Shown here piece by piece: positions 7,459 to 15,018 of a stretch of DNA of 29,515 nt (position 1 is its first letter; each line of letters begins with the position of its first letter). The translations under genes and the position numbers were made by a program. The notes beneath the pieces were generated by a model. The model was not told where the DNA came from. It saw only the letters and a list, made by a program, of their open reading frames with translations, and ran no database searches. This DNA is from JBFWUW01 sp050247075 (lineage in GTDB: Bacteria > Planctomycetota > Planctomycetia > Pirellulales > JBFWUW01): the NCBI GenBank assembly GCA_050247075.1, contig JBFWUW010000077.1, forward strand, positions 1 through 29,515. The letters are read 5' to 3'.

Positions 7459-8985
7459 ATGAGCATTGAACCGTCCGAGACTTCGCCCGCTTCCGATACG
7501 CCTTCGCCGGCTACCCCAGAAAGCCAGGCGGCCACGGAAAGTTCCACCCCGGCCACGCCCGCGATGGCGGGCGACACGGCCCCCCAGCCAGGCGCGGTCG
7601 ACCCGGTCGCCGAGCCGGAGGGCGAGGCTTTTCCCGTGCCACGGCTAAAGATTGGCAGCCAGCGCGGCGGCGAAAAGGTGAAAGCCAAGGCGCAAATTGA
7701 ATCCAAGTTTGTCGAAGCACCGCCCGCCAAGAGCTTTCCACCCCCCAACAAGCGCAGCGAGCTATCGGCCGATCTACAAGCCGAATTGGATGAGGCCCTG
7801 GGGGGCATGTCTTTGGACGACATTGTGTCGGGCAAGGCCGCCAGCAATTTGGCTGCCTTGGGCGACATTGAACCTGAGACCCGCGTCAAGGCCACGGTCG
7901 CCAAGATCCATCGCGGCAATGTCTTCTTTGAACTGGGGGGACGCAACCAAGGGCTGGCTCCCATGGCATCTTTTGCCGAGCCGCCCGTGGAAGGAGCGGC
8001 GATGGATGTCATCGTCAGCCGTTTCGATCCCGAGGAAGGCCTATACCTGGTCAATGTGCCGGGCGGAGCCACCGCGGTTGGTGATTGGTCGCAGATTAGC
8101 CAAGGCGTGACGGTCGAGGCCAAAATCACCGGGCACAACAAAGGGGGCCTGGAATGCGATGTCAATCGCATCCGCGGGTTTATCCCGGCGGGGCAGATTT
8201 CACTCTATCGCGTAGAGGACCTGGCCCAATTCGTCGGCCAGAAGATGTTGTGCATTGTGACGGAAGCCAACCCCGACCGCCGCAATCTTATCCTTAGCCA
8301 CAGGGCCGTGCTGGAGCGCGAGAAAGAAGCCGCCCAAGAGAAACTGCGCGGTGAAATCGCCGTGGGCCAGGTTCGCGAGGGGATCGTCCGCAGCATCCGC
8401 GATTTTGGCGCATTTGTCGATTTGGGCGGCATCGACGGCCTGCTGCACGTCAGCCAGTTGAGTTGGGCCCGCGTCAAGCATCCCAGCGATGTGCTGACGG
8501 AAGGCCAAACGGTGACGGTCAAAATCCACAAGATCGATCCGGAGACCGGCAAGCTGTCACTGGCCATGAAGGAGCTGACCGAAAGCCCCTGGGAAGGCGT
8601 CGTGCAGCGGTATCCGGCGCGTAGCACCGTCGAGGGGACGGTCTCCAAGGTGATGGATTTTGGTGCCTTCATCCAATTAGAGCCGGGCGTGGAAGGCCTG
8701 GTGCATATCTCCGAGATCGCCCATCAGCGAGTTTTTCGGGTGTCGGACTTTTTGAAGGAGGGCCAACGGGTCGAGGTCCAAATTCAATCGGTCGATGCCG
8801 AGAAGCAGCGGATATCACTGTCCATGAAAGCCATGCTGGCCAAGCCCGAACCGGTCAAGAAAGATGCCGAGCCGGCCGCCGAGGAAGAGGCACCTCCTCC
8901 GCCCATGCCCAAACAGCCCAGCAAACCGCTCAAGGGGGGCATCGGCCGCGGAACTGGCGGCGACAAGTTTGGGTTGAAGTGGTAA
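7459..8985 (+). CDS. RNA-binding protein with four S1 domains (ribosomal protein S1-like)
   Basis: A 508-residue protein starting at ATG 7459. The first 135 residues are low-complexity, rich in Ala, Pro and Glu, and probably disordered. Four S1 OB-fold repeats follow at about 140-203, 215-283, 300-372 and 386-458. Repeats three and four are the most typical, with GIVRSIRDFGAFVDLGGIDG, GLLHVSQLSW, FGAFIQLEPGVEGLVHISEI and KQRISLSMKA. The tail (about 460-508) is acidic and proline-rich, then ends LKGGIGRGTGGDKFGLKW, which I recall from planctomycete S1 proteins. S1 repeats bind single-stranded RNA in translation or RNA turnover. With four repeats it is shorter than the six-repeat E. coli S1, so calling it rpsA would be too firm. 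Its TAA stop overlaps the slyX start. Confidence 0.9.
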   Translation: MSIEPSETSPASDTPSPATPESQAATESSTPATPAMAGDTAPQPGAVDPVAEPEGEAFPVPRLKIGSQRGGEKVKAKAQIESKFVEAPPAKSFPPPNKRSELSADLQAELDEALGGMSLDDIVSGKAASNLAALGDIEPETRVKATVAKIHRGNVFFELGGRNQGLAPMASFAEPPVEGAAMDVIVSRFDPEEGLYLVNVPGGATAVGDWSQISQGVTVEAKITGHNKGGLECDVNRIRGFIPAGQISLYRVEDLAQFVGQKMLCIVTEANPDRRNLILSHRAVLEREKEAAQEKLRGEIAVGQVREGIVRSIRDFGAFVDLGGIDGLLHVSQLSWARVKHPSDVLTEGQTVTVKIHKIDPETGKLSLAMKELTESPWEGVVQRYPARSTVEGTVSKVMDFGAFIQLEPGVEGLVHISEIAHQRVFRVSDFLKEGQRVEVQIQSVDAEKQRISLSMKAMLAKPEPVKKDAEPAAEEEAPPPPMPKQPSKPLKGGIGRGTGGDKFGLKW

Positions 8986-9218
8986 TGCCGCCGCCAGACG
9001 AAGGCCGCCTGGCCGAGCGAATCACCGCGCTGGAGGAATTGCTGACCCACGTCGAACGAGTGGTCGGCGATCTGAACCAGGTCTTGCTATCGCAGCAGCG
9101 CCGGGTGGAAGAGCTGGAGGCACAACTACAAAAACTCTCCGCCGGGGTGGACTCTCTCACCGAGTCCCTGCCGACTCCGCCCCCCGATCCAGAAGCCGAC
9201 CGCCCGCCGCATTACTAG
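8985..9218 (+). CDS. slyX: SlyX family protein
   Basis: A 77-residue protein whose ATG at 8985 shares one base with the stop codon of the S1 gene (TAATG), so translation is likely coupled. It is a short coiled coil (ERITALEELLTHVERVVGDL, QQRRVEELEAQLQKL) ending in PPHY. A coiled coil with a terminal PPHY is the hallmark of SlyX, a widespread small protein of unknown biochemical role. A GTG at 8979 in the same frame would add two residues; the overlapping ATG is the simpler choice. The ribosome that finishes the S1 protein probably supplies initiation here. Confidence 0.85.
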   Translation: MPPPDEGRLAERITALEELLTHVERVVGDLNQVLLSQQRRVEELEAQLQKLSAGVDSLTESLPTPPPDPEADRPPHY

Positions 9219-9222
9219 GCAA

Positions 9223-9374
9223 GTAGGCTGGGACAAGCGGCCAGGGATCCCGCCATGTACAACCGGCCTGCTCGCGATGTCCCACCAAATGCGGCCGCCA
9301 TCCCGAATCATGGTGGGACATCGCGGATAACCCGTGACGAAGTGGACTATCCATCTCCGCTTGTCCCACCCTAC
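9223..9374. repeat. Nested inverted repeat element of about 150 bp
   Basis: Outer arms 9223-9240 and 9357-9374 pair at 17 of 18 positions. Inner arms 9273-9287 and 9311-9325 pair at all 15 positions. The whole element fills the gap between the convergent slyX and the lipid synthase gene, stopping two bases before the latter's stop codon. The shape suggests a non-autonomous palindromic or MITE-like element; it may also end transcription on both sides. Confidence 0.85.
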
Positions 9375-9376
9375 GC

Positions 9377-12300
9377 TTACGCAGTTACCCGCGCGCCGCC
9401 TGGCTGTTTGGCGGATGCCTTGTAGTCGGGGTTGATCTTGGCCAGTTCCTCGCTGACCGCTTCGACGGTGCGGCGAATCTGGTCTTCCTGGTGGTCCGAC
9501 GTAATGAAGAACCGCAACCGGGCGGCGCTTTCCTCGACCGCCGGATGCAAGATCGGCTGCACGTTGATGCCGCGTTCAAACAACGCCCGCGATAACTGCA
9601 GGCAATGCAGTGAGTTGCCCAAAATCACCGGCACCACGGAGGAACCGGCACTAAGGCCGGTATTCAGCCCGCGTTCGCTGGCGAGTTTCAAGAACAGTTC
9701 CGCCCGCTGGTGCAGGCGTTCCACGCGGCCCGGTTCACTCCGCAGCAGCCGGATGGAAGCCAGCGCGGCGGCCGCGTTGGAGGGGGACAAGCCCACGCTG
9801 TACACAAAGCCCGGGGCGGTGTATTTGAGATACTCCACCACCGCCTTCGATCCCGCGATATAACCCCCGCAACTGCCGAACGACTTGCTCATCGTCCCCA
9901 TCCACAGGTCCACGTCGCCCGGATCGACATCGAAGTGCTCACCAATGCCGCGGCCGGTACGTCCCAGCACGCCAATCGAGTGGGCTTCGTCCACGAACAG
10001 CAGCGCTTTGTGCTTCTGCTTGACCTCGATGAACTTGGGCAGGTCGGCAATGTCGCCGTCCATGCTGTAGACCCCTTCGATGGCCACCAGCACGCGACGG
10101 TACTCAGGACGCAAATCGACCAGCAGTTTTTCCAATGCCTGCCAGTCGTTGTGCGGAAAGGCCCGCGTGCGGGCACCCGACAGCTTGGCCCCTTGCTGAA
10201 TGCTGTTGTGGGCCAGTGCGTCGTGCAGGATGAGATCGCCCGGCTTGAGCAAGTGGCCCAAGGTGGTCTCGTTGGTGGAGTGCCCGCCGACGAACACGAT
10301 GGCGTCCTCGGTCCCCACGAATTCCGCGATGGCTTGCTCCAACTCGCGATGCAAGACCTTTTCGCCCGACACCAGCCGGCTGGCGGAGACCGATGTGCCG
10401 TAGCGGGCCACTGCTTCTTGCGCGGCCTTCGTCACCGCCGGATCGCCCGACATGCCAATGTAGTTGTAGCTGGAAAAATTAATCAGCTCGCGCCCGCCGA
10501 TGACCGTGGTGTCCTTGGTAACGCGCTCGTGGGCATTGAAGTACGGATTGCCAAGCCCGGAGAACGACAGCATGTCCAGGTTGTTACGCAGCCGCACGTA
10601 CTCGGGGAACTTCTCCAGGCGGTAGTTTTCCGGCGCGATCTCCTCCAAGGGAACACGTTTAGCGGGCTTCCGCGGCTGGCCCAAGTAGGTGTCTACCGCC
10701 TCGGCTACTTCGCGCAGGTTTTCCAGTTCGGGGCCTAGATCCTCGGGCAGTCTTCCGCCAAAGCGTTCCTCCAAGGTGGCTTGCAGCTCAATCCGCTCCA
10801 GCGAATCGAGGCCCAGCTCTCCAAAGGTTGAGTCGATCGTGGCGTTGGCCCCCCGGTCGCCGGCAATGCTTTTGGCCGCTTCCAGCACGACGTCCGCCGT
10901 GGAAGCGCGATTGGATACTGGCTTGGCGGGTTCGCCATTGCCGACCCCGGCGGACGCGGCCGATTTGGGGGCGGCCAACTCGCCAGCCACCAACGGTGCC
11001 GGCCATTGGGCCACAACAGACAAGGTTCCGTCGAGGTATTCCTGGCGGCAGGCATGCCGTTGAATCTTGTTGCTGCTGGTCTTGGGAATGCTGCCCGCTT
11101 TGACCAGCACGATGGCATCGACCGCCAAGTCGTGCTCGCGAGAGACCGCCCGGCGAATGGTATCGAGTGCGTTCGCCGCCTCGGCCTTTTCACCCCGTTC
11201 GACCTCTTGCACCAAAATCAGCCGCTGGCCCCGCTCGTTCTCAATCGTGAAGGCGGCCCCCGCGCCAGGTCGCAACGCCGTATGGCATTGCTCCACCGTC
11301 TGTTCAATATCCTGCGGATAGTGGTTCAACCCGTGGACGATAATCAAGTCTTTCAACCGGCCCGTGCAAAATACCTCGCCGCGTTGAATAAAGCCCAGGT
11401 CGCCAGTACGCAGGAAGGGGCCTTCGCCGGTGTCGGCCAGTTTGGCCTGAAAGGTTCGCTCGGTCTCTTCGCGGCGGTTCCAGTAACCCTGCGCAATGCT
11501 TGGTCCCATGACCCAGATTTCGCCGACTTCGCCCTCTTTTGCCTCCGCCAGCGTGTCGGGATTGGCAATCACCACGCGCTGATCGGGCAAGTTCTGGCCG
11601 TTGCCAACCAGGCGCCGCGCACCCTTGGCGGTGCCGGCGACTTCGACGATCTTGCGATTCTCCAGCCCCTTGGCATCGAACGCGCGAATGACGGGCGGCT
11701 CTAGTTTGTAACCGCCCGATACGATCAGTGTAGCTTCGGCCAGCCCGTAACAGGGGTAGAACGCCTCGCGGCGGAAGCCGTACGGTTCGTAGGCCTCGCA
11801 GAACTGCTCGATCGTTTCCGGGCGGATCGGCTCCGCGCCGTTGAAGGCCACGCTCCAACTGCTCAGGTCGAGCCCCACGCGGGCTTCCGGCGGAATCTTG
11901 CGGACGCACAAGTCGTAGGCGAAATTGGGTCCGCCGCTGGTACACGCGCGGTACTTGGTGATCGCCTTCAGCCACCGCAGCGGCTTCTGCAGGAAGGACA
12001 TGGGCGACATGATGACGTTGGGCCGGCCTACGTACAGTGGTTGCAGTACGCCGCCGATTAGCCCCATGTCGTGGTAGCTGGGTAGCCAAAAGACGCCGCT
12101 GCCCGACCGCACATGCTCAAAGCAATGCGCGATCAGTTCGGAATTGTGCAACAGATTGGAGTGGCTGAGCATTACGCCCTTGGGCGTGCCCGTGGAGCCA
12201 GATGTGTATTGCAAGAAGGCCAACGTGCGGCCGGTGACTTCCGGGTCTTTCCACTGCGACTCGATCGCGGTGGGCATGTTGTCCGTGGCCAGCCAATTCA

Positions 12301-12754
12301 GGGCCTTCAGGTCGGGTGTCTGCTCCAGCATCGGCTGGACACGTTCCAGCACGCTGGAGGTGGTCATGGCAACCTTGGCCTCGGCGTCGGCCACGATCGC
12401 CTCGATGCGCCCCAGGGAGCGATTCAACCGTGGGGGATAGGCCGGCACGGCAATTACCCCGCCGTACAGACAGCCAAAAAACGCGGCAATAAACTCCAAT
12501 CCAGCCGGGTAGAGCAAAACAGCCCGTTGGCCCTGCATTCCCATGCTTTGCAGCCAGGCACCAATGGCACGGGCCTGGCGGTCAAGCTCGGCATTGGTTA
12601 GCCAGACTTCTTCGTTCTCGCCGTCGGTCAAGAAAGCAAACGAATGCTCATTCCCCTGATGATGGGCTCGATGCCGCAGCAGATCGACCAAAGTGGGGGG
12701 ACCAAAAAAGCGTCCCGGAAAGGGGTCGTGTTGCACGTTAATCCAAACTCCCAC
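9377..12754 (-). CDS. Trifunctional fatty acyl-AMP ligase / acyl carrier / alpha-oxoamine synthase
   Basis: A 1125-residue fusion. Residues about 15-580 form an adenylation domain of the fatty acyl-AMP ligase type, with YTSGSTGTPKG (183-193), YGLAEATL and the C-terminal NKIQR lysine (about 563). An alanine-rich linker leads to an acyl carrier domain (about 615-692) with GLDSLERIEL, whose Ser 651 should carry phosphopantetheine. Residues about 705-1110 form a PLP-dependent alpha-oxoamine synthase related to BioF, Kbl and serine palmitoyltransferase, with VDEAHSIGVLG (about 921-931) and the PLP lysine in TMSKSFGSCGG (about 957). The inferred reaction activates a fatty acid, loads it on the carrier and condenses it with an amino acid, giving a 3-oxo-amino lipid. 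The start is GTG 12754: the frame upstream closes at a stop (12791-12793) with no ATG between. No neighbour clearly shares the pathway. Confidence 0.9.
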   Translation of the reverse strand: MGVWINVQHDPFPGRFFGPPTLVDLLRHRAHHQGNEHSFAFLTDGENEEVWLTNAELDRQARAIGAWLQSMGMQGQRAVLLYPAGLEFIAAFFGCLYGGVIAVPAYPPRLNRSLGRIEAIVADAEAKVAMTTSSVLERVQPMLEQTPDLKALNWLATDNMPTAIESQWKDPEVTGRTLAFLQYTSGSTGTPKGVMLSHSNLLHNSELIAHCFEHVRSGSGVFWLPSYHDMGLIGGVLQPLYVGRPNVIMSPMSFLQKPLRWLKAITKYRACTSGGPNFAYDLCVRKIPPEARVGLDLSSWSVAFNGAEPIRPETIEQFCEAYEPYGFRREAFYPCYGLAEATLIVSGGYKLEPPVIRAFDAKGLENRKIVEVAGTAKGARRLVGNGQNLPDQRVVIANPDTLAEAKEGEVGEIWVMGPSIAQGYWNRREETERTFQAKLADTGEGPFLRTGDLGFIQRGEVFCTGRLKDLIIVHGLNHYPQDIEQTVEQCHTALRPGAGAAFTIENERGQRLILVQEVERGEKAEAANALDTIRRAVSREHDLAVDAIVLVKAGSIPKTSSNKIQRHACRQEYLDGTLSVVAQWPAPLVAGELAAPKSAASAGVGNGEPAKPVSNRASTADVVLEAAKSIAGDRGANATIDSTFGELGLDSLERIELQATLEERFGGRLPEDLGPELENLREVAEAVDTYLGQPRKPAKRVPLEEIAPENYRLEKFPEYVRLRNNLDMLSFSGLGNPYFNAHERVTKDTTVIGGRELINFSSYNYIGMSGDPAVTKAAQEAVARYGTSVSASRLVSGEKVLHRELEQAIAEFVGTEDAIVFVGGHSTNETTLGHLLKPGDLILHDALAHNSIQQGAKLSGARTRAFPHNDWQALEKLLVDLRPEYRRVLVAIEGVYSMDGDIADLPKFIEVKQKHKALLFVDEAHSIGVLGRTGRGIGEHFDVDPGDVDLWMGTMSKSFGSCGGYIAGSKAVVEYLKYTAPGFVYSVGLSPSNAAAALASIRLLRSEPGRVERLHQRAELFLKLASERGLNTGLSAGSSVVPVILGNSLHCLQLSRALFERGINVQPILHPAVEESAARLRFFITSDHQEDQIRRTVEAVSEELAKINPDYKASAKQPGGARVTA

Positions 12755-13263
12755 GGAAGTTAGAGCGCATCCAATCCATCTGGCGTGTGCTCATGAAATC
12801 GAAGCCATACTCCAGGCGAGTTCAACGCCATCTATTCTAAGAAGTTGACAGGCGGGCGTTGTAGCCCAGCCGTCGTCACTTCTGTTGTCTGCAATCGAAG
12901 TGGCCAGCCTGATTTACGGCAATTTGGTCATTACATCAACCCGCTAACCTATCATCGAACCGGATGCATTACAAAGCACAATCTACCCATTCTTCCTGCT
13001 TTTACCGGCAGGTCTGGCTTAATACGGCTGTGAATTTTAGAAATCGGCAGCGAGAAGGCTAATTCAGTCAACTATTGATTGACGCAAAGCAATCAGGGGG
13101 AGCGGTTTACAAGCTCGCGGAAACTCCGCGGCCTATGCTCGTCGCCGGATAAACCAATCTGTCCCATACTATCGGACTGATAATTGTGTCAATCGAGACT
13201 ATCCGATACCGCCGGATGGCACTGATTGAATTGCCCAGCTTCGCGCGATGATACCCCTAGGTA
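12755..13263. other. Gene-free stretch upstream of the lipid synthase
   Basis: Roughly 500 bases with no convincing gene in either direction and a visibly lower GC content than the flanking genes. The only open frame of any size (12845-13033, plus) has no recognisable product. A 7-bp inverted repeat (TATCGGA...TCCGATA) lies around 13160-13205. The promoter of the minus-strand lipid synthase should lie in the left part, but I could not find a clear -35/-10 pair. Confidence 0.5.
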
Positions 13264-13302
13264 GAGTGGCTAAAGCCGCACGGTACTTCAAGAAGGCCAC
13301 TC
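13264..13302 (-). terminator. Weak hairpin at the 3' end of the PAP2-like gene
   Basis: GAGTGGC at 13264-13270 pairs with GCCACTC at 13296-13302, the latter overlapping the stop codon (13301-13303). The loop is about 25 bases and there is no clear U-tract, so it is a weak terminator candidate. Confidence 0.3.
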
Positions 13303-14092
13303 AATATTGCAACGTCAGCAGTGCTCCGGCTCCATCTCCCATGGGAATAGGCTGAACCGACCAGTTGCTATTTTCCATGAAGGTTCCATCGACCGCGGAC
13401 GAAGCCAGGCAGGCGATCCACCAGCCCATAACAACTTGAGACGTGTAATGGGCGTCATCGTTGATCCGCGACCAACCGACGGCGGTCGAGGCGACGTAGC
13501 AGCCCGCCTTGAGCCACGGATCGTCGGTCATTTTTGCCGCGCTCAGGAACGGAATGGCACCCATGAAGGCGTGCCCGCTGACACCATTGGTGTCATTGAA
13601 GGGCTGCCAGGTAGAACCCCAGCTAGCTTCGCCCGGCCGCGAGGCACCCGTGGCAAACTGCAGAAACAGCAGCGATGGTGCCCCGACGAGCGTGCTGCGC
13701 CAGCACCGCTCGCCCCAGTCCCCCGTCACGTCGAGCGGTCCTTGTTCGGCGAATTCGCCCAAAAAGCTGGCCGCGAAAAAGGCCGGTATGACGTAACCGC
13801 CATCGCCGATCGGTTTGAAAACGCTGGAGACGGCGTTCGACCCGCTGCCGCGAAAGTTCTGCTGGTACAGGCTGGCAAACTCGTCATCGGCGGGCGTATT
13901 CGCCAAGGCGGCCCCAAAACCGACGCCGACGGCCAGCACTCCCAGGCTGCGGGGCGTGTAATAGTTGTAATGGTCGGAATTGACATCCCACGCCAAATCG
14001 CTCGCCCGCTGATGCACGGCCCGCGCGGCAGGCGCTGTCGAGGCGCAGCCGCAGCAGAGGCAAAGCAGCAGTCCGAACAAGGTTCGCCACAT
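13301..14092 (-). CDS. PAP2-like (lipid phosphatase superfamily) secreted protein with altered catalytic residues
   Basis: A 263-residue protein starting at ATG 14092; an upstream in-frame extension to 14140 is less likely because this ATG begins a good signal sequence, MWRTLFGLLLCLCCGCAS. Cys 16 after Gly could be lipidated, though the lipobox is not canonical. The PAP2 signature is present but changed. Motif 1 reads QFATGASRP (Q145, R152, P153), with Gln where Lys is usual. Motif 2 is SGHAF (172-176). Motif 3 is SRINDDAHYTSQ (208-219), with the nucleophile-like His 215, but Gln 219 where the charge-relay Asp is usual. It may be a weak phosphatase, a relative with another role, or inactive. 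It lies 546 bases upstream of the lipid synthase on the same strand; a shared role in lipid metabolism is speculation. Confidence 0.8.
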   Translation of the reverse strand: MWRTLFGLLLCLCCGCASTAPAARAVHQRASDLAWDVNSDHYNYYTPRSLGVLAVGVGFGAALANTPADDEFASLYQQNFRGSGSNAVSSVFKPIGDGGYVIPAFFAASFLGEFAEQGPLDVTGDWGERCWRSTLVGAPSLLFLQFATGASRPGEASWGSTWQPFNDTNGVSGHAFMGAIPFLSAAKMTDDPWLKAGCYVASTAVGWSRINDDAHYTSQVVMGWWIACLASSAVDGTFMENSNWSVQPIPMGDGAGALLTLQY

Positions 14093-14346
14093 GAGCAATC
14101 GGCCTGGGGGCAGTGGAAAGTAGATATGACAGGACCACACCGCGATGATGCGGCCTCCAGGTCGGGGCGAAAGCCCCCTTGAAGATGGATCGGAGTTTGC
14201 CGCCTGTAGGGATTAAACCGTCCGCGACAGGCCGATCAGTTCACCCGGTTTTCCTATTCTTCCAAACGGTGCCGGTCGGCAACGACGTGCATGTGAAGCG
14301 TGCGGAAAGCGAATTATCACCGTCAGAGACTGCTCCTACAAAGTGA

Positions 14347-14370
14347 TCGGCGTTAGAAACGCCTCCTACA
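14347..14370. repeat. Dispersed repeat copy overlapping a stop codon
   Basis: These 24 bases match 7373-7396 at 21 positions. The motif CTCCTACA also occurs nearby at 14333-14340. The copy covers 14366-14368, which on the minus strand is the TAG stop of the phosphoesterase gene, so the repeat supplies the end of that gene. Confidence 0.75.
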
Positions 14371-14845
14371 GCGCCACGTCGGTCACTTGTCTGGCTGGCA
14401 AATCAACGACCGCCAGTGACAGCCGGTTGGTGCGGTAGAGTGCCCCCGGGTTGAGAACCAGCGTGTCGCCGATCCATTCCTGGCGGGCCACATGAGTATG
14501 CCCGTGGCAGACCAGGCCATAGCTTCCGCCATCAATGGCGTCCGCCAACTTCTTGCTATCATCGCCATGCAAGAAGGCAATCTTGGTATCGGCCAGGGTA
14601 AGTTCGCCAAACCAATCGTGGCAACTTTGCCGGGCGGACTTGATGGCCCGGCGAATCTCCGTGGGATCATCGACATTGCCCAACACGAAGTGCGTTGGCC
14701 AGGTTGCAAAGTGCCCGACTAGCTCGGGCGTGCCGACATCGCCGCAATGAATGACCAGCTCGACCGAGAATTCCTCCAGCATCCGCACGGCGGCCAAGGT
14801 GTTGCGCGTGTGCCCGTGCGTATCACTGACCACTCCAATCAACAT
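14366..14845 (-). CDS. YfcE-type metallophosphoesterase
   Basis: A 159-residue calcineurin-like phosphoesterase of the small YfcE/MJ0936 class, which hydrolyse phosphodiesters with two bound metal ions. The full metal set is visible: SDTHG (Asp 8, His 10), HCGDVG (Asp 36), GNVDD (Asn 57), LHGDD (His 93) and GHTH (His 116, His 118). The length is normal for the class. The start at ATG 14845 is supported by a GGAGAAGG-like ribosome site about five bases upstream. The natural substrate cannot be inferred. The last codons and stop lie in a dispersed repeat. It is divergent from the Nramp-like gene at 15019. Confidence 0.92.
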   Translation of the reverse strand: MLIGVVSDTHGHTRNTLAAVRMLEEFSVELVIHCGDVGTPELVGHFATWPTHFVLGNVDDPTEIRRAIKSARQSCHDWFGELTLADTKIAFLHGDDSKKLADAIDGGSYGLVCHGHTHVARQEWIGDTLVLNPGALYRTNRLSLAVVDLPARQVTDVAL

Positions 14846-15018
14846 GCGGCCTTCTCCACGAGAGCCTGTGAAACAAACAACACTGGCATGTATGCGCGGC
14901 CAATTCTAACCCATGCCACCAGGTTTGTGCTCCCATTCGCTTGCATGAGGCCCGGCATTGGGCCAGAATTCCACGACCTTCTGGCCGCCGTGCGACGACT
15001 TTCCCTCCGGAGACCGAC

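Noticed and set aside
9710..10738. Long plus-strand open frame opposite the lipid synthase
   Set aside because: Antisense shadow of the oxoamine synthase domain; no recognisable protein.
12845..13033. Small plus-strand open frame in the gap upstream of the lipid synthase
   Set aside because: No ribosome site, no recognisable domain, and a composition like the non-coding surroundings.
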